Source: CAVPJC01 sp963705155
GTDB lineage: Bacteria; Chloroflexota; Anaerolineae; Anaerolineales; UBA4823
Length of the DNA: 64,000 nucleotides
NCBI GenBank assembly: GCA_963705155.1
Contig: CAVPJC010000007.1
Location: 1-64,000, forward strand
Reading direction: 5' to 3'
Numbering within the stretch: the stretch's first letter is position 1; every line of letters begins with the position of its first letter. Positions 38,918 through 47,665 of this stretch are shown one piece after another. The position numbers and the translations under genes were made by a program. The notes below the pieces were generated by a model. That model ran no database searches and was not told the DNA's origin. It saw only the letters and a list, made by a program, of their open reading frames with translations.

Positions 38918-38946
38918 CACGAATGAAAGGCCACGAATAAACGAAT
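38918..38946. repeat. Dispersed TTCGTG-type repeat, reverse orientation, split by an IS
   Basis: CACGAA units at 38918, 38932 and (as AACGAA) 38940 are the reverse complement of the TTCGTG units at 40872 and 43510. The IS1182-type element begins directly after the last unit, and ACGAATG resumes at its far end (40804), so the element has inserted into this repeat. Confidence 0.5.
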
Positions 38947-40803
38947 GAGCGTACTGCAAGAACAGCACATTAACAACTGAAACATGTACATAAGCCAGGC
39001 CGAAGCCAGTAGAGCGGCGCAAACCAGACTTCGATTGAGTGAAAAATTGCGGAAAAAGCAGCCGCTCTGGCCTTCTTCGAAGTGAGCTTCCCGCGCTGCT
39101 TGTTGTTTTCGTAACGGTTAATTCGGCGTAAGTTCACCGCCAAGGCCGCACAGGTGAATGCACATGCCACCCGAAACAAGCCTCGGAGGCGCAACTTTCC
39201 ACCCCGCAGCGTGTGCTTGACTTGGAATATCGTGGCTTCAACCGCCGGTCGCAGTCCTCGCGCTTCTTCTTTACATAGCTCGAAGCGCCTGCGTCTCTGC
39301 GAAGAACAGGCTCTATCTTTGGGCACGGATAGGAAGAAGTGCGTTTTTTGCTTATTGGTCTGGACAGGGCACTGCCGAGAATGAAAAAAAGCGCAACTTT
39401 GACATTCTTGTGACTCAAAGGTCAACCGGAAGGATTTCCCCTTGGCCGACAAGCTAATCGAGGCGGAAAGTCCGGCCGGGCAGACGGCTTGAGTAACAGC
39501 TCCTTCCTGATCCAGTTCCATGGCGAAATCGGATAAGGCCAGCCTGCCGTCCTGATGGTCGGGTAGCCTGCCGGTCAAGGCAGTGGTGATGTGTTCGACT
39601 TCCTGTGTGCGCATGGCTTGATCGACTTCGGGACCCACGTAACCGCCATCGGTGACCATTTTCTCCAGGTCGGTGCGTTCCTTCAATTCGGGCAGTGCGG
39701 TTTCCATCAAGGTTGTATCCGCGGTGCGATTCTCATCCGTCTGTGTCAGGACGATCAATTGGAGCGGGTTTTCAGGATGGCAGGTTTCCGACAGGTTGCC
39801 AACGTAGCCCTTGTAAACCCGGTTGCCCTTGATCCGATAGCTGGCTTCGAGATCATCCAGAGATTGTAAGCAGCCTGCCTGGATCTCTTTGTTCGCCTTA
39901 GCCTTCACTTCGGCTTCGATCAGATGAAAGTTTTCGTGAAAAAAGCGCCTGGCCACCTGATAAACCGGATGCGCCTCATATGGCTTGGCCAACCTGCCCA
40001 ACAGATCGCATAAAACCTCCCCCAGCTGCTGAATGCGTTCCCACACCGCTTCCTTGCCCTTGATCCGGTAGGTGTACTGCCCGGCGCTCTGGTGTAGGTA
40101 AGGGGCAAAGATTTCGGCATAAGCGGCTTGGTCTTCATCACAGAGAATGCGATGCAAGCGTTGGAGGACTTCTACCAACAGTTCCAGGCGGCTCAGATCG
40201 GCAATATTACTCAAGAGTTGCGTGCTGTCCATGCGCTGCACATCGGTTCTCACGTCTAGTTTCTGAACCTGCTCGTCGGTCACCTGGTTGAAAACCACCT
40301 GGAACAAGTTCTCCCCGCTTTTCAGGGCATGCTCGCTGAGCCGCTTGCGAAAGTAGTATAGCGTGCGCAGATCGAAATCGCCTTCGCCAAAGTTATCGCA
40401 GCCCAGGGCATAGCGCACTTGCAGATCGAATAGAAAATGCTCGTACAACTCTTCATCCGACCAGCCGCGGCTTTCTTTGATGATATCCAGCCCAACCAGG
40501 ACATTGACCGGCACATTTGGCCGCGATGGGCCTGGGTCGTAGAGCACTGCAAAACGGTCTTCGGGGATGCGCAAGAAGACTTCGCGCCGGAAGCTATCGG
40601 CCCACGAGTTTCTCAGATACTTGTGCGATCGTTCTGGCAGGTCATTGACATCGCTGAGCAACAAAGGTTGTTGGGTGCGCCGGTTTTTCTTGTACATGGG
40701 TCAGCCTTCGGGTGTTGGTATAGCCCGATTATATTAAAAATCTGCCTTTTTGAGGAGGGGCGAAATGGGACAATTTTGATCTCCTCCTTTTTGCAGTACG
40801 CTC
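38947..40803 (-). mobile_element. Complete IS1182-type insertion sequence
   Basis: A 1,857-bp element bounded by the 13-bp perfect inverted repeat GAGCGTACTGCAA (38947-38959) and TTGCAGTACGCTC (40791-40803), flanked on both sides by ACGAAT (38941-38946 and 40804-40809), a likely target duplication. The single gene inside is uninterrupted. Intact ends, intact gene and matching flanks suggest recent transposition. Because ACGAA units are part of the local repeat, the exact length of the duplication is uncertain. Confidence 0.85.
38970..40697 (-). CDS. IS1182-family transposase
   Basis: A 575-residue DDE transposase of the IS1182/IS5-like group. An N-terminal DUF772-type domain (LRIPEDRFAVLYDPGPSRPNVPVNVLVGLDIIKE) precedes the catalytic core with DVQRMDSTQLLSNIADLSR (first Asp), TDGGYVGPEVD (second Asp) and a C-terminal RPAVEATIFQVKHTLRGGKLRLRG segment (Glu). 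A cysteine-rich insert (CQSC...CPVQ) is typical. The gene fills its element end to end, and its stop lies 11 bases from the left inverted repeat. Full family length. Confidence 0.92.
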   Translation of the reverse strand: MYKKNRRTQQPLLLSDVNDLPERSHKYLRNSWADSFRREVFLRIPEDRFAVLYDPGPSRPNVPVNVLVGLDIIKESRGWSDEELYEHFLFDLQVRYALGCDNFGEGDFDLRTLYYFRKRLSEHALKSGENLFQVVFNQVTDEQVQKLDVRTDVQRMDSTQLLSNIADLSRLELLVEVLQRLHRILCDEDQAAYAEIFAPYLHQSAGQYTYRIKGKEAVWERIQQLGEVLCDLLGRLAKPYEAHPVYQVARRFFHENFHLIEAEVKAKANKEIQAGCLQSLDDLEASYRIKGNRVYKGYVGNLSETCHPENPLQLIVLTQTDENRTADTTLMETALPELKERTDLEKMVTDGGYVGPEVDQAMRTQEVEHITTALTGRLPDHQDGRLALSDFAMELDQEGAVTQAVCPAGLSASISLSAKGKSFRLTFESQECQSCAFFHSRQCPVQTNKQKTHFFLSVPKDRACSSQRRRRFELCKEEARGLRPAVEATIFQVKHTLRGGKLRLRGLFRVACAFTCAALAVNLRRINRYENNKQRGKLTSKKARAAAFSAIFHSIEVWFAPLYWLRPGLCTCFSC

Positions 40804-40871
40804 ACGAATGTCCCCCGATTTCTTTATGCAAAGCTCGCCAGCGCCGCCGCAACTGGCGGGGGTGGTTTTTG

Positions 40872-40895
40872 TTCGTGTGTTTCGTGTTGTTCGTG
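40872..40895. repeat. Dispersed TTCGTG repeat with 9-base period
   Basis: TTCGTG begins at 40872, 40881 and 40890, exactly nine bases apart. A second copy with the same spacing lies at 43510. The surrounding 40804-41054 contains no supported gene. Confidence 0.6.
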
Positions 40896-41054
40896 GTTTA
40901 AGGTTTTCAGGGGGCTGGGTGATTGGTTCGTTCGCAGCGGCGGTTTGGTTGTACAATCCATTTGTTTGCCCGGTTTCGATCCTGGTCTGGCCTGGCGTGC
41001 GGCATACAACCCAAACGGCAGGTACGTCTTCTCAGCAGAATGGATAAGCCAACC

Positions 41055-42077
41055 ATGCGCTTTTATAAAATTCTCACCGTTGCCATTTTAATCCTGTTGT
41101 TCAGCGCTGCCTGCAGTTCAAAACCCGCTTCTGTGCCTCTCCCTTCGCCAACCCCTTTGACAGCTTCCACCAACACACCCGTTCCACCGGCCCCAACCGC
41201 AGCGCCGCCAACGCTTACGCCAACCCCGACCCCAACAACGGGTCCAAAAGATGCGTTGATCGCCGCTGCGAAAGAATTTTTGCTCTCATCGGCAGACCCG
41301 GACAGGCAGGAAATGTATAATTACCCGCAATACGTAGAAGAACTGGATTTGGACGGTAACCATTCTTACCTGATCCACTGGTGGATGGCCGGGCTGCGCA
41401 GCCTGCATATGTACGAAACCATCACAATTGCGCAGCAGCCCTGGGGGAATGTACCTGAAGAGAATTTACCAGGTTCAGAGCGTTACGGTGCAATCCCTAT
41501 GGCAGGAGATTCTCCACTTGTTGGTCAAAGCTCGCAAGCCTTCGAAGCGGATGATAAATCGCTGGTAGGTTTTGCTTTCATCAAAGGCAACGCGCTGGTC
41601 ACTATCTATGCCTTAAACTTCACACTGGATGAGGTGACCAACCTGGGCAGGCTGATTGAGATGCGCCTGCCAGAATCGTTCCCGGCGCTGCCTCCAATCT
41701 CGTTCCCAGACCAGCTGGATCCATCGGTATTCGACCAATATTTTGAGGAAGTAACCCTTGGGGGGCACAGAAGTGGTGGCGGAGTGGAACCTTTAGCGAT
41801 CTTTCCCGGTCCGGGTTTTGTTGCCTGGGACTTTGTGGAGAAACCCAATGCACCCTGGGTGCTTGAGCGGAACTTCGATACCCCAATGTGGGAGACGGCG
41901 GTCTATGATTTGCAAGCCAATCGCTATATCTTTAAGAACACGGCCATCTACGGCGGCATTGCTGGAGATAAATCAGCTTGCGGCACCTGTCGATTTCCTC
42001 CAGGCAAATATGAATTCAAGCTGGCGATGAAAGATGTATTGGTGGCTTCCATACCTTTTGAATTTGGCCAGCCGTAA
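41055..42077 (+). CDS. Secreted lipoprotein of unknown function
   Basis: About 340 residues. The signal sequence MRFYKILTVAILILLFSAAC ends in a lipobox (FSAAC). A Pro/Thr linker of about 45 residues follows, then a globular domain with no motif I recognise (HWWMAGLRSLHMYETITI, GFVAWDFVEKPNAPWVLERNFD) and a Cys pair in SACGTCRF. The ATG at 41055 gives the best signal peptide. The ATG at 41040 is an alternative. Extracytoplasmic, anchored to the membrane. It stands alone, with no operon partner. Confidence 0.7.
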   Translation: MRFYKILTVAILILLFSAACSSKPASVPLPSPTPLTASTNTPVPPAPTAAPPTLTPTPTPTTGPKDALIAAAKEFLLSSADPDRQEMYNYPQYVEELDLDGNHSYLIHWWMAGLRSLHMYETITIAQQPWGNVPEENLPGSERYGAIPMAGDSPLVGQSSQAFEADDKSLVGFAFIKGNALVTIYALNFTLDEVTNLGRLIEMRLPESFPALPPISFPDQLDPSVFDQYFEEVTLGGHRSGGGVEPLAIFPGPGFVAWDFVEKPNAPWVLERNFDTPMWETAVYDLQANRYIFKNTAIYGGIAGDKSACGTCRFPPGKYEFKLAMKDVLVASIPFEFGQP

Positions 42078-42232
42078 AGACTTTCTCTCGAGTGCGCCGG
42101 TCGCGGCCGCCTGTGGTGACCAGCCCCGTGCCTGGATGGCGCCGTCGTGGCGCATGCCGCTGTTGAGGCAGTCGCCCTGGAGATGCGTCTGGATCTGGAG
42201 CCTTCTCAGATTGCGCTTACAAATGGACGCCC
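42078..42232. other. Possible tail of a displaced gene
   Basis: A short open stretch ending exactly at the MFS start reads GAVVAHAAVEAVALEMRLDL and then EPSQIALTNGRP with a TGA that overlaps the ATG of the next gene (ATGA). It has no start of its own and looks like the C-terminal end of a lost upstream gene. Family not recognised. Confidence 0.3.
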
Positions 42233-43414
42233 ATGAACAGGTCTGAAAAGCAGCTGCCATTCGGTATTCCGCTTAACCTGGCTTTCGTTGCCATCGCCAT
42301 GTTGATCTGGGGTCTGGGCGAAAGTTTGTTCATCTTCTTTTTGCCGCTGACTTTCCAGCGCTGGGACACGGATGCGGTTCAAATCGGCGCCGTGCTCAGC
42401 ATGATCGGGGTCACAATGGCCTTCGTGCAGGCGCCGGCCGGGTATCTTTCCGACCGTTTCGGAACGCGCCCGGTGATCCTGGCCGGTATGCTTGTGGGAA
42501 TCACCGCTGCGGTGTTGATGGCCGTGGCCCGGACCCTGCCGTTATTTGTTTTTGGGTTATTGGCATACGGATCCACCTCATTCATCGTTGCGCCCATGAA
42601 CAGTTATATCACCAGACTGCGCGGCAGTTGGAGTGTGCAGCGCGCCGTGACGTTTGTCTCTGCCTCGGTGCAGGTCGGCGCGATCCTCGGGCCGGCGCTC
42701 GGGGGCCGGATCGCCGATTCAGCCGGAATTTCCGCTCTCTTCCGCTATTCCGCCGGCCTTTTCCTGGCATCCACGCTGATGATCTACTTTGCAACCCGTC
42801 CGTTGGGACAGGCGCCGCAAGATACCGCTATAAAAATGGTCAGCCCGCTGGCGAACCCGCGCTTCCTCGGCCTGCTGGCGGTCGTTTTCTTCACCATCGT
42901 TGCCCTCAGCGTACCGCAGCAAATGACATCCTTATATTTGCAGGATGTTCACCAGCTTTCCATTCGGGATATTGGAACGATGGGGACGGTTGCCAGCATC
43001 GGCACGGCGGTCGTCATGTTCTCCCTCGGAGGTCTGCGCGCCCCGACCGGAATGTTGATCGGGCAGCTGCTGATCGCGGCTTTTGCCCTTTTGATGTGGC
43101 GGGGAAACAGCGTGACGGTGTTTATCACCGGGAACTTTTTCTTCGGCGGGTACCGCCTCTACCGTGCGATGGCGGTTGCCTTTTCAAGCTCTCTGGTCAA
43201 AGCCGGGGATATCGGGCTGGCCTATGGGCTGGTGGAGACGGGGAACGCCGCAGCAATGATCGTGGCGCCGCTGGCAGCCGGGGTCCTGTACAATTTCCGG
43301 CCGGAAACCGTGTACACCGCCAGCCTGGCCGCTCTGGCCTTCACCGCGCTGCTGAATGTGCTGCTGCTGCGTGAAAAGCGCAGGGCGACATCCTCGGGAC
43401 CGGTTGTGGGTTAA
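42233..43414 (+). CDS. Major facilitator superfamily transporter
   Basis: A 393-residue MFS protein with about twelve helices. The cytoplasmic loop between helices 2 and 3 carries the family motif (GYLSDRFGTRPVILAG), and the fifth-helix region has VSASVQVGAILGPALGGRIAD, typical of drug/proton antiporter-like members. Substrate unknown. The start overlaps a stop codon of upstream coding remnants. The closing LLLREKRRATSSGPVVG is cytoplasmic. Confidence 0.88.
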   Translation: MNRSEKQLPFGIPLNLAFVAIAMLIWGLGESLFIFFLPLTFQRWDTDAVQIGAVLSMIGVTMAFVQAPAGYLSDRFGTRPVILAGMLVGITAAVLMAVARTLPLFVFGLLAYGSTSFIVAPMNSYITRLRGSWSVQRAVTFVSASVQVGAILGPALGGRIADSAGISALFRYSAGLFLASTLMIYFATRPLGQAPQDTAIKMVSPLANPRFLGLLAVVFFTIVALSVPQQMTSLYLQDVHQLSIRDIGTMGTVASIGTAVVMFSLGGLRAPTGMLIGQLLIAAFALLMWRGNSVTVFITGNFFFGGYRLYRAMAVAFSSSLVKAGDIGLAYGLVETGNAAAMIVAPLAAGVLYNFRPETVYTASLAALAFTALLNVLLLREKRRATSSGPVVG

Positions 43415-43614
43415 TCAATATGTGCTGGGAGGGCGAAGATTTTGCCATGTTGTTGCGAGCGGGCGATCTCCAGCGAGCAGCCTGCCCGGAGTGGAGCAGC
43501 GGTTTTTCGTTCGTGTATTTCGTGTGGTTCGTGGTTGAAAAACCCCGGCCCTCGCAGTTACGCCAGACATCAAGTTATAATGGTTGATCGAACCAACAAG
43601 GAGACCTCACCGAC
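43415..43614. other. Intergenic region with TTCGTG repeat and promoter-like site
   Basis: Holds a second copy of the 9-base-periodic TTCGTG repeat (43510, 43519, 43528) and TATAAT at 43576-43581, 33 bases before the aldolase ATG, a reasonable -10 element. AAGGAG serves the ATG. No gene. Confidence 0.45.
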
Positions 43615-44382
43615 ATGCGAGAAAACAAGCTGAAAACCCTCTGGCGAAACGGCCAGACCGCCACCAACGCCTGGCTGACCATCCCCAGCCCCTGGACGGC
43701 CGAAATCATGGCGCACGCCGGTTTTGACGCCGTCACGCTGGATATGCAGCACGGTCTGGCCGGTTACGAGACCATGCTTGCCATGCTGCAGGCGGTTTCG
43801 ACCAGCGAAACCACCCCCCTGGCGCGCGTGCCCTGGAACGATCCCGCCCTGACCATGCGGCTGCTGGACGCCGGAGCCTACGGGGTGATCTGCCCGATGA
43901 TCAATAACCGGGCTGAAACCGAGGCTTTTGTGGGCGCCTGCCGCTACCCGCCCCTGGGATACCGCAGCTACGGCCCGACCCGCGCCAATGTTTACGCCGG
44001 CGAGGATTATTTCTGGCAGGCCAACCAGACCGTCATCACCCTGGCGATGATCGAAACCGCCCGGGGCCTGGAAAACCTGGACGAAATCCTCGCTACCCCC
44101 GGCCTGGATGGCGTGTACGTGGGCACTATCGACCTGAGCATCAGCCTGGGGCTGGCCGGCCTGGGGGATTTGAATGACCCCGCCCTGAAAGATGCGGTCA
44201 AGAAAATTTTGGCGGGCGTCGCAAAATACGGCCTGGTGGCGGGTGTACACGCCAAAAATATGGAAGAGGCGGCGTTGTTATCTGACTGGGGCTTCCGTTT
44301 GATCACCCCTGCCACCGATACGATTCTTTTACAAACCGCTGCCCGTAAAATTGTCGAGCGGAACCGGGCGTTAAAATCCTGA
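43615..44382 (+). CDS. HpcH/HpaI-family aldolase
   Basis: A 255-residue class II pyruvate-type aldolase/lyase (HpaI, GarL-like). Blocks are NAWLTIPSPWTAEIMAHAGFDAVTLDMQHG with the catalytic histidine, PLARVPWNDPALTMRLLDAGAYGVICPM, the metal-ligand glutamate in LAMIETARGLEN and the aspartate in GVYVGTIDLSISLG. The reaction is retro-aldol cleavage of 2-keto-3-deoxy or 4-hydroxy-2-oxo acids to pyruvate and an aldehyde. It is 18 bases from a threonine aldolase gene, so a small C-C lyase operon is likely. Confidence 0.9.
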   Translation: MRENKLKTLWRNGQTATNAWLTIPSPWTAEIMAHAGFDAVTLDMQHGLAGYETMLAMLQAVSTSETTPLARVPWNDPALTMRLLDAGAYGVICPMINNRAETEAFVGACRYPPLGYRSYGPTRANVYAGEDYFWQANQTVITLAMIETARGLENLDEILATPGLDGVYVGTIDLSISLGLAGLGDLNDPALKDAVKKILAGVAKYGLVAGVHAKNMEEAALLSDWGFRLITPATDTILLQTAARKIVERNRALKS

Positions 44383-44400
44383 CGGGATGGAGAGGACATC

Positions 44401-45444
44401 ATGAAAATGGATTTTGTTGATTTGCGTTCAGACACGGTGACCTGGCCGACCGATGAAATGCGCCGGGCCATGGCGGAAGCCCCGGTGGGTGATGATGTTT
44501 ACGGCGAAGACCCCACCGTCAACCGGCTGCAGGAGCTGGCCGCGGAGCGCCTCGGCAAAGAAGCCGGGCTGTTCGTGCCATCCGGGACGATGGGCAACAT
44601 TGCCGCGGTGCTGGTGCACTGCCGGCGCGGCGATGAAGCCATCATGGGGAGCAAATCGCACACCTTTCTCAACGAGGCCGGCGGGGTGGCTGCCCTGGGC
44701 GGGGTGCAGGCGATGACGCTGCCCAACCAGCCGGATGGCACGCTGGATCTGGACGAGATCCGCTCCGCCATCCGCGAGGAAGATCCACATCACCCGGTTT
44801 CGCGCCTGGTGGTTTTGGAGAACACACAGAACGTGTGCGGCGGGGTGCCGCTGACGGTGGAATACACCCGCCAGGTGGGTGAGATTGCCCATGAGAACGG
44901 CCTGGCGCTGCATCTGGATGGCGCCCGCCTGTTCAATGCCGCCGCAGCGCTGGGGGTTCCGGCCCGTGAGCTGGCCGCGCCGGCCGATTCTGTCACCTTC
45001 TGCCTGAGCAAGGGTCTGTGTGCGCCGGTGGGATCGGTGCTGTGCGGGTCAAAAGAATTTATCCACACGGCCAACCGCATCCGCAAACAACTGGGCGGTG
45101 GGATGCGCCAGGCGGGCATCCTGGCAGCCGCCGGGATCATTGCGCTGGAGGTGATGGCTGGCCGCCTGGGGGAAGACCATACCCGGGCAAAACAGCTCGC
45201 CCGGGGGCTCGTAGGGCTGCGCGGACTGGTTCTGGAGAGCGAGACGCCCGCCAGCAATATGGTCTACGCGGGTCTGTCGACTGAATACCCCGGCTCCATC
45301 CAGGAAGTCTACGACCGCATGGCCCAACACGGGGTGCTGGTGGATATTGCCGGTGCGCGGCGTTTCCGCCTGGTGACGCATTACTGGGTGGACGACTCCG
45401 GCATCGACAAAACCATCCAGGCCTTCAAAGCTGTGCTCGGGTAA
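44401..45444 (+). CDS. Low-specificity L-threonine aldolase
   Basis: A 347-residue PLP-dependent fold-type I enzyme that cleaves L-threonine or allo-threonine to glycine and acetaldehyde. The start VDLRSDTVTWPTDEMRRAM, then DDVYGEDPTVNRLQ, HLDGARLFNAA with the PLP-ring Asp173, and FCLSKGLCAPVGSVLCGS with the Schiff-base Lys204 are characteristic. Second gene of a probable aldolase-cupin-methyltransferase unit. Confidence 0.93.
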   Translation: MKMDFVDLRSDTVTWPTDEMRRAMAEAPVGDDVYGEDPTVNRLQELAAERLGKEAGLFVPSGTMGNIAAVLVHCRRGDEAIMGSKSHTFLNEAGGVAALGGVQAMTLPNQPDGTLDLDEIRSAIREEDPHHPVSRLVVLENTQNVCGGVPLTVEYTRQVGEIAHENGLALHLDGARLFNAAAALGVPARELAAPADSVTFCLSKGLCAPVGSVLCGSKEFIHTANRIRKQLGGGMRQAGILAAAGIIALEVMAGRLGEDHTRAKQLARGLVGLRGLVLESETPASNMVYAGLSTEYPGSIQEVYDRMAQHGVLVDIAGARRFRLVTHYWVDDSGIDKTIQAFKAVLG

Positions 45445-45454
45445 GCTGGAAAAG

Positions 45455-45823
45455 ATGAGGATCATCCGTTTTGGCCCCGAGCAAGGCCGGTCGATTGAGC
45501 AGTTCGGCAGCACGCAGGCGGTGATTACCGCGGTTGCCCGGGCGCCGGGTGAAGGGCACGTTCACTGGCTGGTTCTTGCCCCGGGCGGCCTGGTTGGCAG
45601 CCACCCTGCCAGCGGAGACCAGCTTTACCTGGTCGTCCAGGGGGATGGTTTTGTTCAGGGGAGCGCCGGCGAATGGCTGCCCATCCTGAGCGGGGAGGCG
45701 GCGTTCTGGCAGGCGGGCGAGTGGCACGCTTCGCGGACGGAAAACGGCCTGACCGCCGTGATCGTCGAAGCCAGCCGCCTGGAGCTGAACGCCAGCCTGC
45801 CCGGAAAACAGACCGCAGCATAA
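45455..45823 (+). CDS. Cupin-domain protein
   Basis: A 122-residue single-domain cupin. The first cupin box is reduced (GGLVGSHPASGDQLYLVVQG keeps one histidine) and the second is GEAAFWQAGEWHASRTENG. The small beta-barrel may bind a metal or a small molecule. It starts 10 bases after the threonine aldolase stop and ends 7 bases before the methyltransferase gene. Function open. Confidence 0.75.
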   Translation: MRIIRFGPEQGRSIEQFGSTQAVITAVARAPGEGHVHWLVLAPGGLVGSHPASGDQLYLVVQGDGFVQGSAGEWLPILSGEAAFWQAGEWHASRTENGLTAVIVEASRLELNASLPGKQTAA

Positions 45824-45830
45824 GTGCGCC

Positions 45831-46379
45831 ATGCCCGAAATCGTCGTCTTCCTGGCTGGCTCCGGTTATTTCATCTATGTTTCACGCGCCTCCCTGGCGG
45901 CGAGGAACTCGCACGGCTTCTACCGCTTCTTTGCCTGGGAAGGGCTGCTGGCGTTGTTTTTGTTGAACTGGCGAGGCTGGTTCCGGGAGCCGTTCTCGGG
46001 GATACACCTGCTTTCCTGGGCGCTTTTGACCGTCTCGCTGGGGCTGGTGATCCCCGCCCTGGTCTTGCTGCGCCGCGCCGGCAAACCCGGCGTTGAGCGG
46101 CAGCAGGCCGATCTGTTGGGCCTCGAGAAAACCTCGCGGTTGGTTACCAGCGGGGTTTACCGCTCCATCCGCCACCCCATGTACAGCTCGCTCTTGTTCC
46201 TGGGTTGGGGCATCTTTTTCAAAGCGCCCTCCTGGGTTGGCGGGCTGCTGTCGGCGGGTGTGACCGTTCTGCTGTACCTGACGGCGCGCCGGGAAGAGGG
46301 CGAGGATGTGGCCTTCTTTGGCGAGGCCTACCGGGATTATATGCTGCGGACGAAAATGTTCATCCCCGGGGTGTTTTAG
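45831..46379 (+). CDS. Isoprenylcysteine carboxyl methyltransferase-like membrane protein
   Basis: A 182-residue protein with four or five membrane helices. SRLVTSGVYRSIRHPMYSSLL is the hallmark of the ICMT/phospholipid methyltransferase family, and YLTARREEGEDVAFFGEAYRDYM supplies the second conserved block, with glutamate and tyrosine near the SAM site. In bacteria these proteins methylate various hydrophobic substrates. The actual one here is unknown. Confidence 0.85.
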   Translation: MPEIVVFLAGSGYFIYVSRASLAARNSHGFYRFFAWEGLLALFLLNWRGWFREPFSGIHLLSWALLTVSLGLVIPALVLLRRAGKPGVERQQADLLGLEKTSRLVTSGVYRSIRHPMYSSLLFLGWGIFFKAPSWVGGLLSAGVTVLLYLTARREEGEDVAFFGEAYRDYMLRTKMFIPGVF

Positions 46380-46411
46380 CAAGCGGGGCTCATATTTGGA
46401 AGGAGATTGGC

Positions 46412-46762
46412 GTGACATCCAAAAAAGGGACGAAAAAAGGGCATGACCCAAAGCCTACACCGGCGGCAAAGGCGGAGCGTATCACGGTTGAAAATGTCAA
46501 TGTCACCGGGTACACCACCACGGTCGATGCGGTGAAATATCACGCCATGCGCCATGCGCTGCTCCAGGCGCTGCCCGACCAACCCCCCGGGTTGACCCAG
46601 GCCGAGATGATCGAGGCGGTGAAGGTGTACCTGCCCGATGACCTTTTCCCGGGCGGGGCAAAAGCCGGCTGGTGGTCCAAAACCGTCCAACTTGACCTGG
46701 AAGCCAAGGGCAAAGTTATCCGCCGGGCGACCAAACCACTGCGCTGGTACCGAAAACCCTGA
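46412..46762 (+). CDS. DUF6958-like small protein
   Basis: 116 residues from a GTG at 46412, six bases after AAGGAGAT. A lysine-rich N-terminus precedes YTTTVDAVKYHAMRHALLQALP, GLTQAEMIEAVKVYLPDDLFPGG and GWWSKTVQLDLEAKGKVIRR, the conserved DUF6958 pattern, probably a small winged-helix-like fold. Function unknown. Confidence 0.65.
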   Translation: MTSKKGTKKGHDPKPTPAAKAERITVENVNVTGYTTTVDAVKYHAMRHALLQALPDQPPGLTQAEMIEAVKVYLPDDLFPGGAKAGWWSKTVQLDLEAKGKVIRRATKPLRWYRKP

Positions 46763-46899
46763 GCACGGGGGCGGAAAAATGTCGCTATTTTTACCGGCGG
46801 CAGGCGGAATAAGAGGCGGCGGGCATCCCGGGCCAAAACTGGGATATACTTGTGCCACATTTGTGCTAATGCTTTCATCGCAACCCGGGAGACCTGCCT

Positions 46900-47571
46900 G
46901 TGAAATCCCACATCGATGCCGTCAAAATCAAGCGCCGCGCCGCGCTTTCCAACTATGCCAGTGTTGGCGGGCTGCTGGTGCTGCTGGCCTCGGTGGCCCT
47001 GCCCTACTTCCGCTCCAACCTGGCGTGGGCCGCCTCCCTGCTGATGGTGGTTGGCCTGGCGGCTTCAATGACCGGCATTTACTTCGCCAACCGCTGGGTC
47101 AAGCGCCCGCGCCCTGAAGACGTGCTCGACCAGGCCCTGAAAGGCCTGACCGACAGCTACCAGTTGTACCACTATCCACGCCTCGCCGCCGACCATGTTC
47201 TGCTGTCCCCGACGGGTGTGCTGGTGATCGAGACCGTCAACCTGGAGGGGGCGTTTACGTACCGGGAAGGCCGCTGGCGCGAGCGCATGAACCTGGGCCG
47301 TTCGCTGCGCTGGATCGTCGAAGAGCACCTGGGCGACCCGGCCCGGGCGGCTCTCTCAGCGGCGGATGACCTGCGCGGCAAACTGGGAGAAGGCGCCCCG
47401 GTGCGGGCGGTGGTGGTTTTTACCCACCCGCGCGCCGTGGTGGAGGCCGAAGGCGCACCCCTGCCGGTGCTGCGCCCGGAAAAGCTGAAGAAGCACGCCG
47501 CCGATAAAGCCCCGCGCCTGACCGGCGATGTCTATGCGGGTGTTGAAAAGTTTTTAGGCGAGATGGTTTAA
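46900..47571 (+). CDS. NERD-domain membrane protein
   Basis: 223 residues from a GTG. Two N-terminal helices (about 20-65) are followed by a NERD (nuclease-related) domain: YQLYHYPRLAADHVLLSPTGVLVIETVNLEGAFTYR, then RAALSAADDLRGKL and VRAVVVFTHPRAVVEAEGAP. The family is related to restriction-type nuclease folds, but this copy lacks the clear lysine motif, so activity is doubtful. It faces the cytoplasm behind a membrane anchor. Confidence 0.75.
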   Translation: MKSHIDAVKIKRRAALSNYASVGGLLVLLASVALPYFRSNLAWAASLLMVVGLAASMTGIYFANRWVKRPRPEDVLDQALKGLTDSYQLYHYPRLAADHVLLSPTGVLVIETVNLEGAFTYREGRWRERMNLGRSLRWIVEEHLGDPARAALSAADDLRGKLGEGAPVRAVVVFTHPRAVVEAEGAPLPVLRPEKLKKHAADKAPRLTGDVYAGVEKFLGEMV

Positions 47572-47585
47572 GCGTGGGGATGGCG

Positions 47586-47648
47586 CCGGGGGCAACCCCG
47601 GTGTCCTTGTATCGAACCAGGGCGGGGAAGTTCCGGCAGCGCCGGAAC
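47586..47648 (+). promoter_or_regulatory. Two hairpins between the NERD and thioredoxin-like genes
   Basis: CCGGGG-GCAA-CCCCGG (47586-47601) is a stem with a stable GNRA tetraloop just after the NERD stop. GTTCCGGC-agc-GCCGGAAC (47630-47648) is an 8-bp perfect stem ending six bases before the AAGGAG of the next gene. Neither has a T-run. They may protect or punctuate a shared transcript or control translation of the downstream gene. Confidence 0.45.
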
Positions 47649-47665
47649 GATTTAAGGAGTTGGGT

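Noticed and set aside
40872..43533. CRISPR array
   Set aside because: TTCGTG units are six bases with three-base gaps; no 20-40-base repeats with unique spacers occur anywhere in the window.
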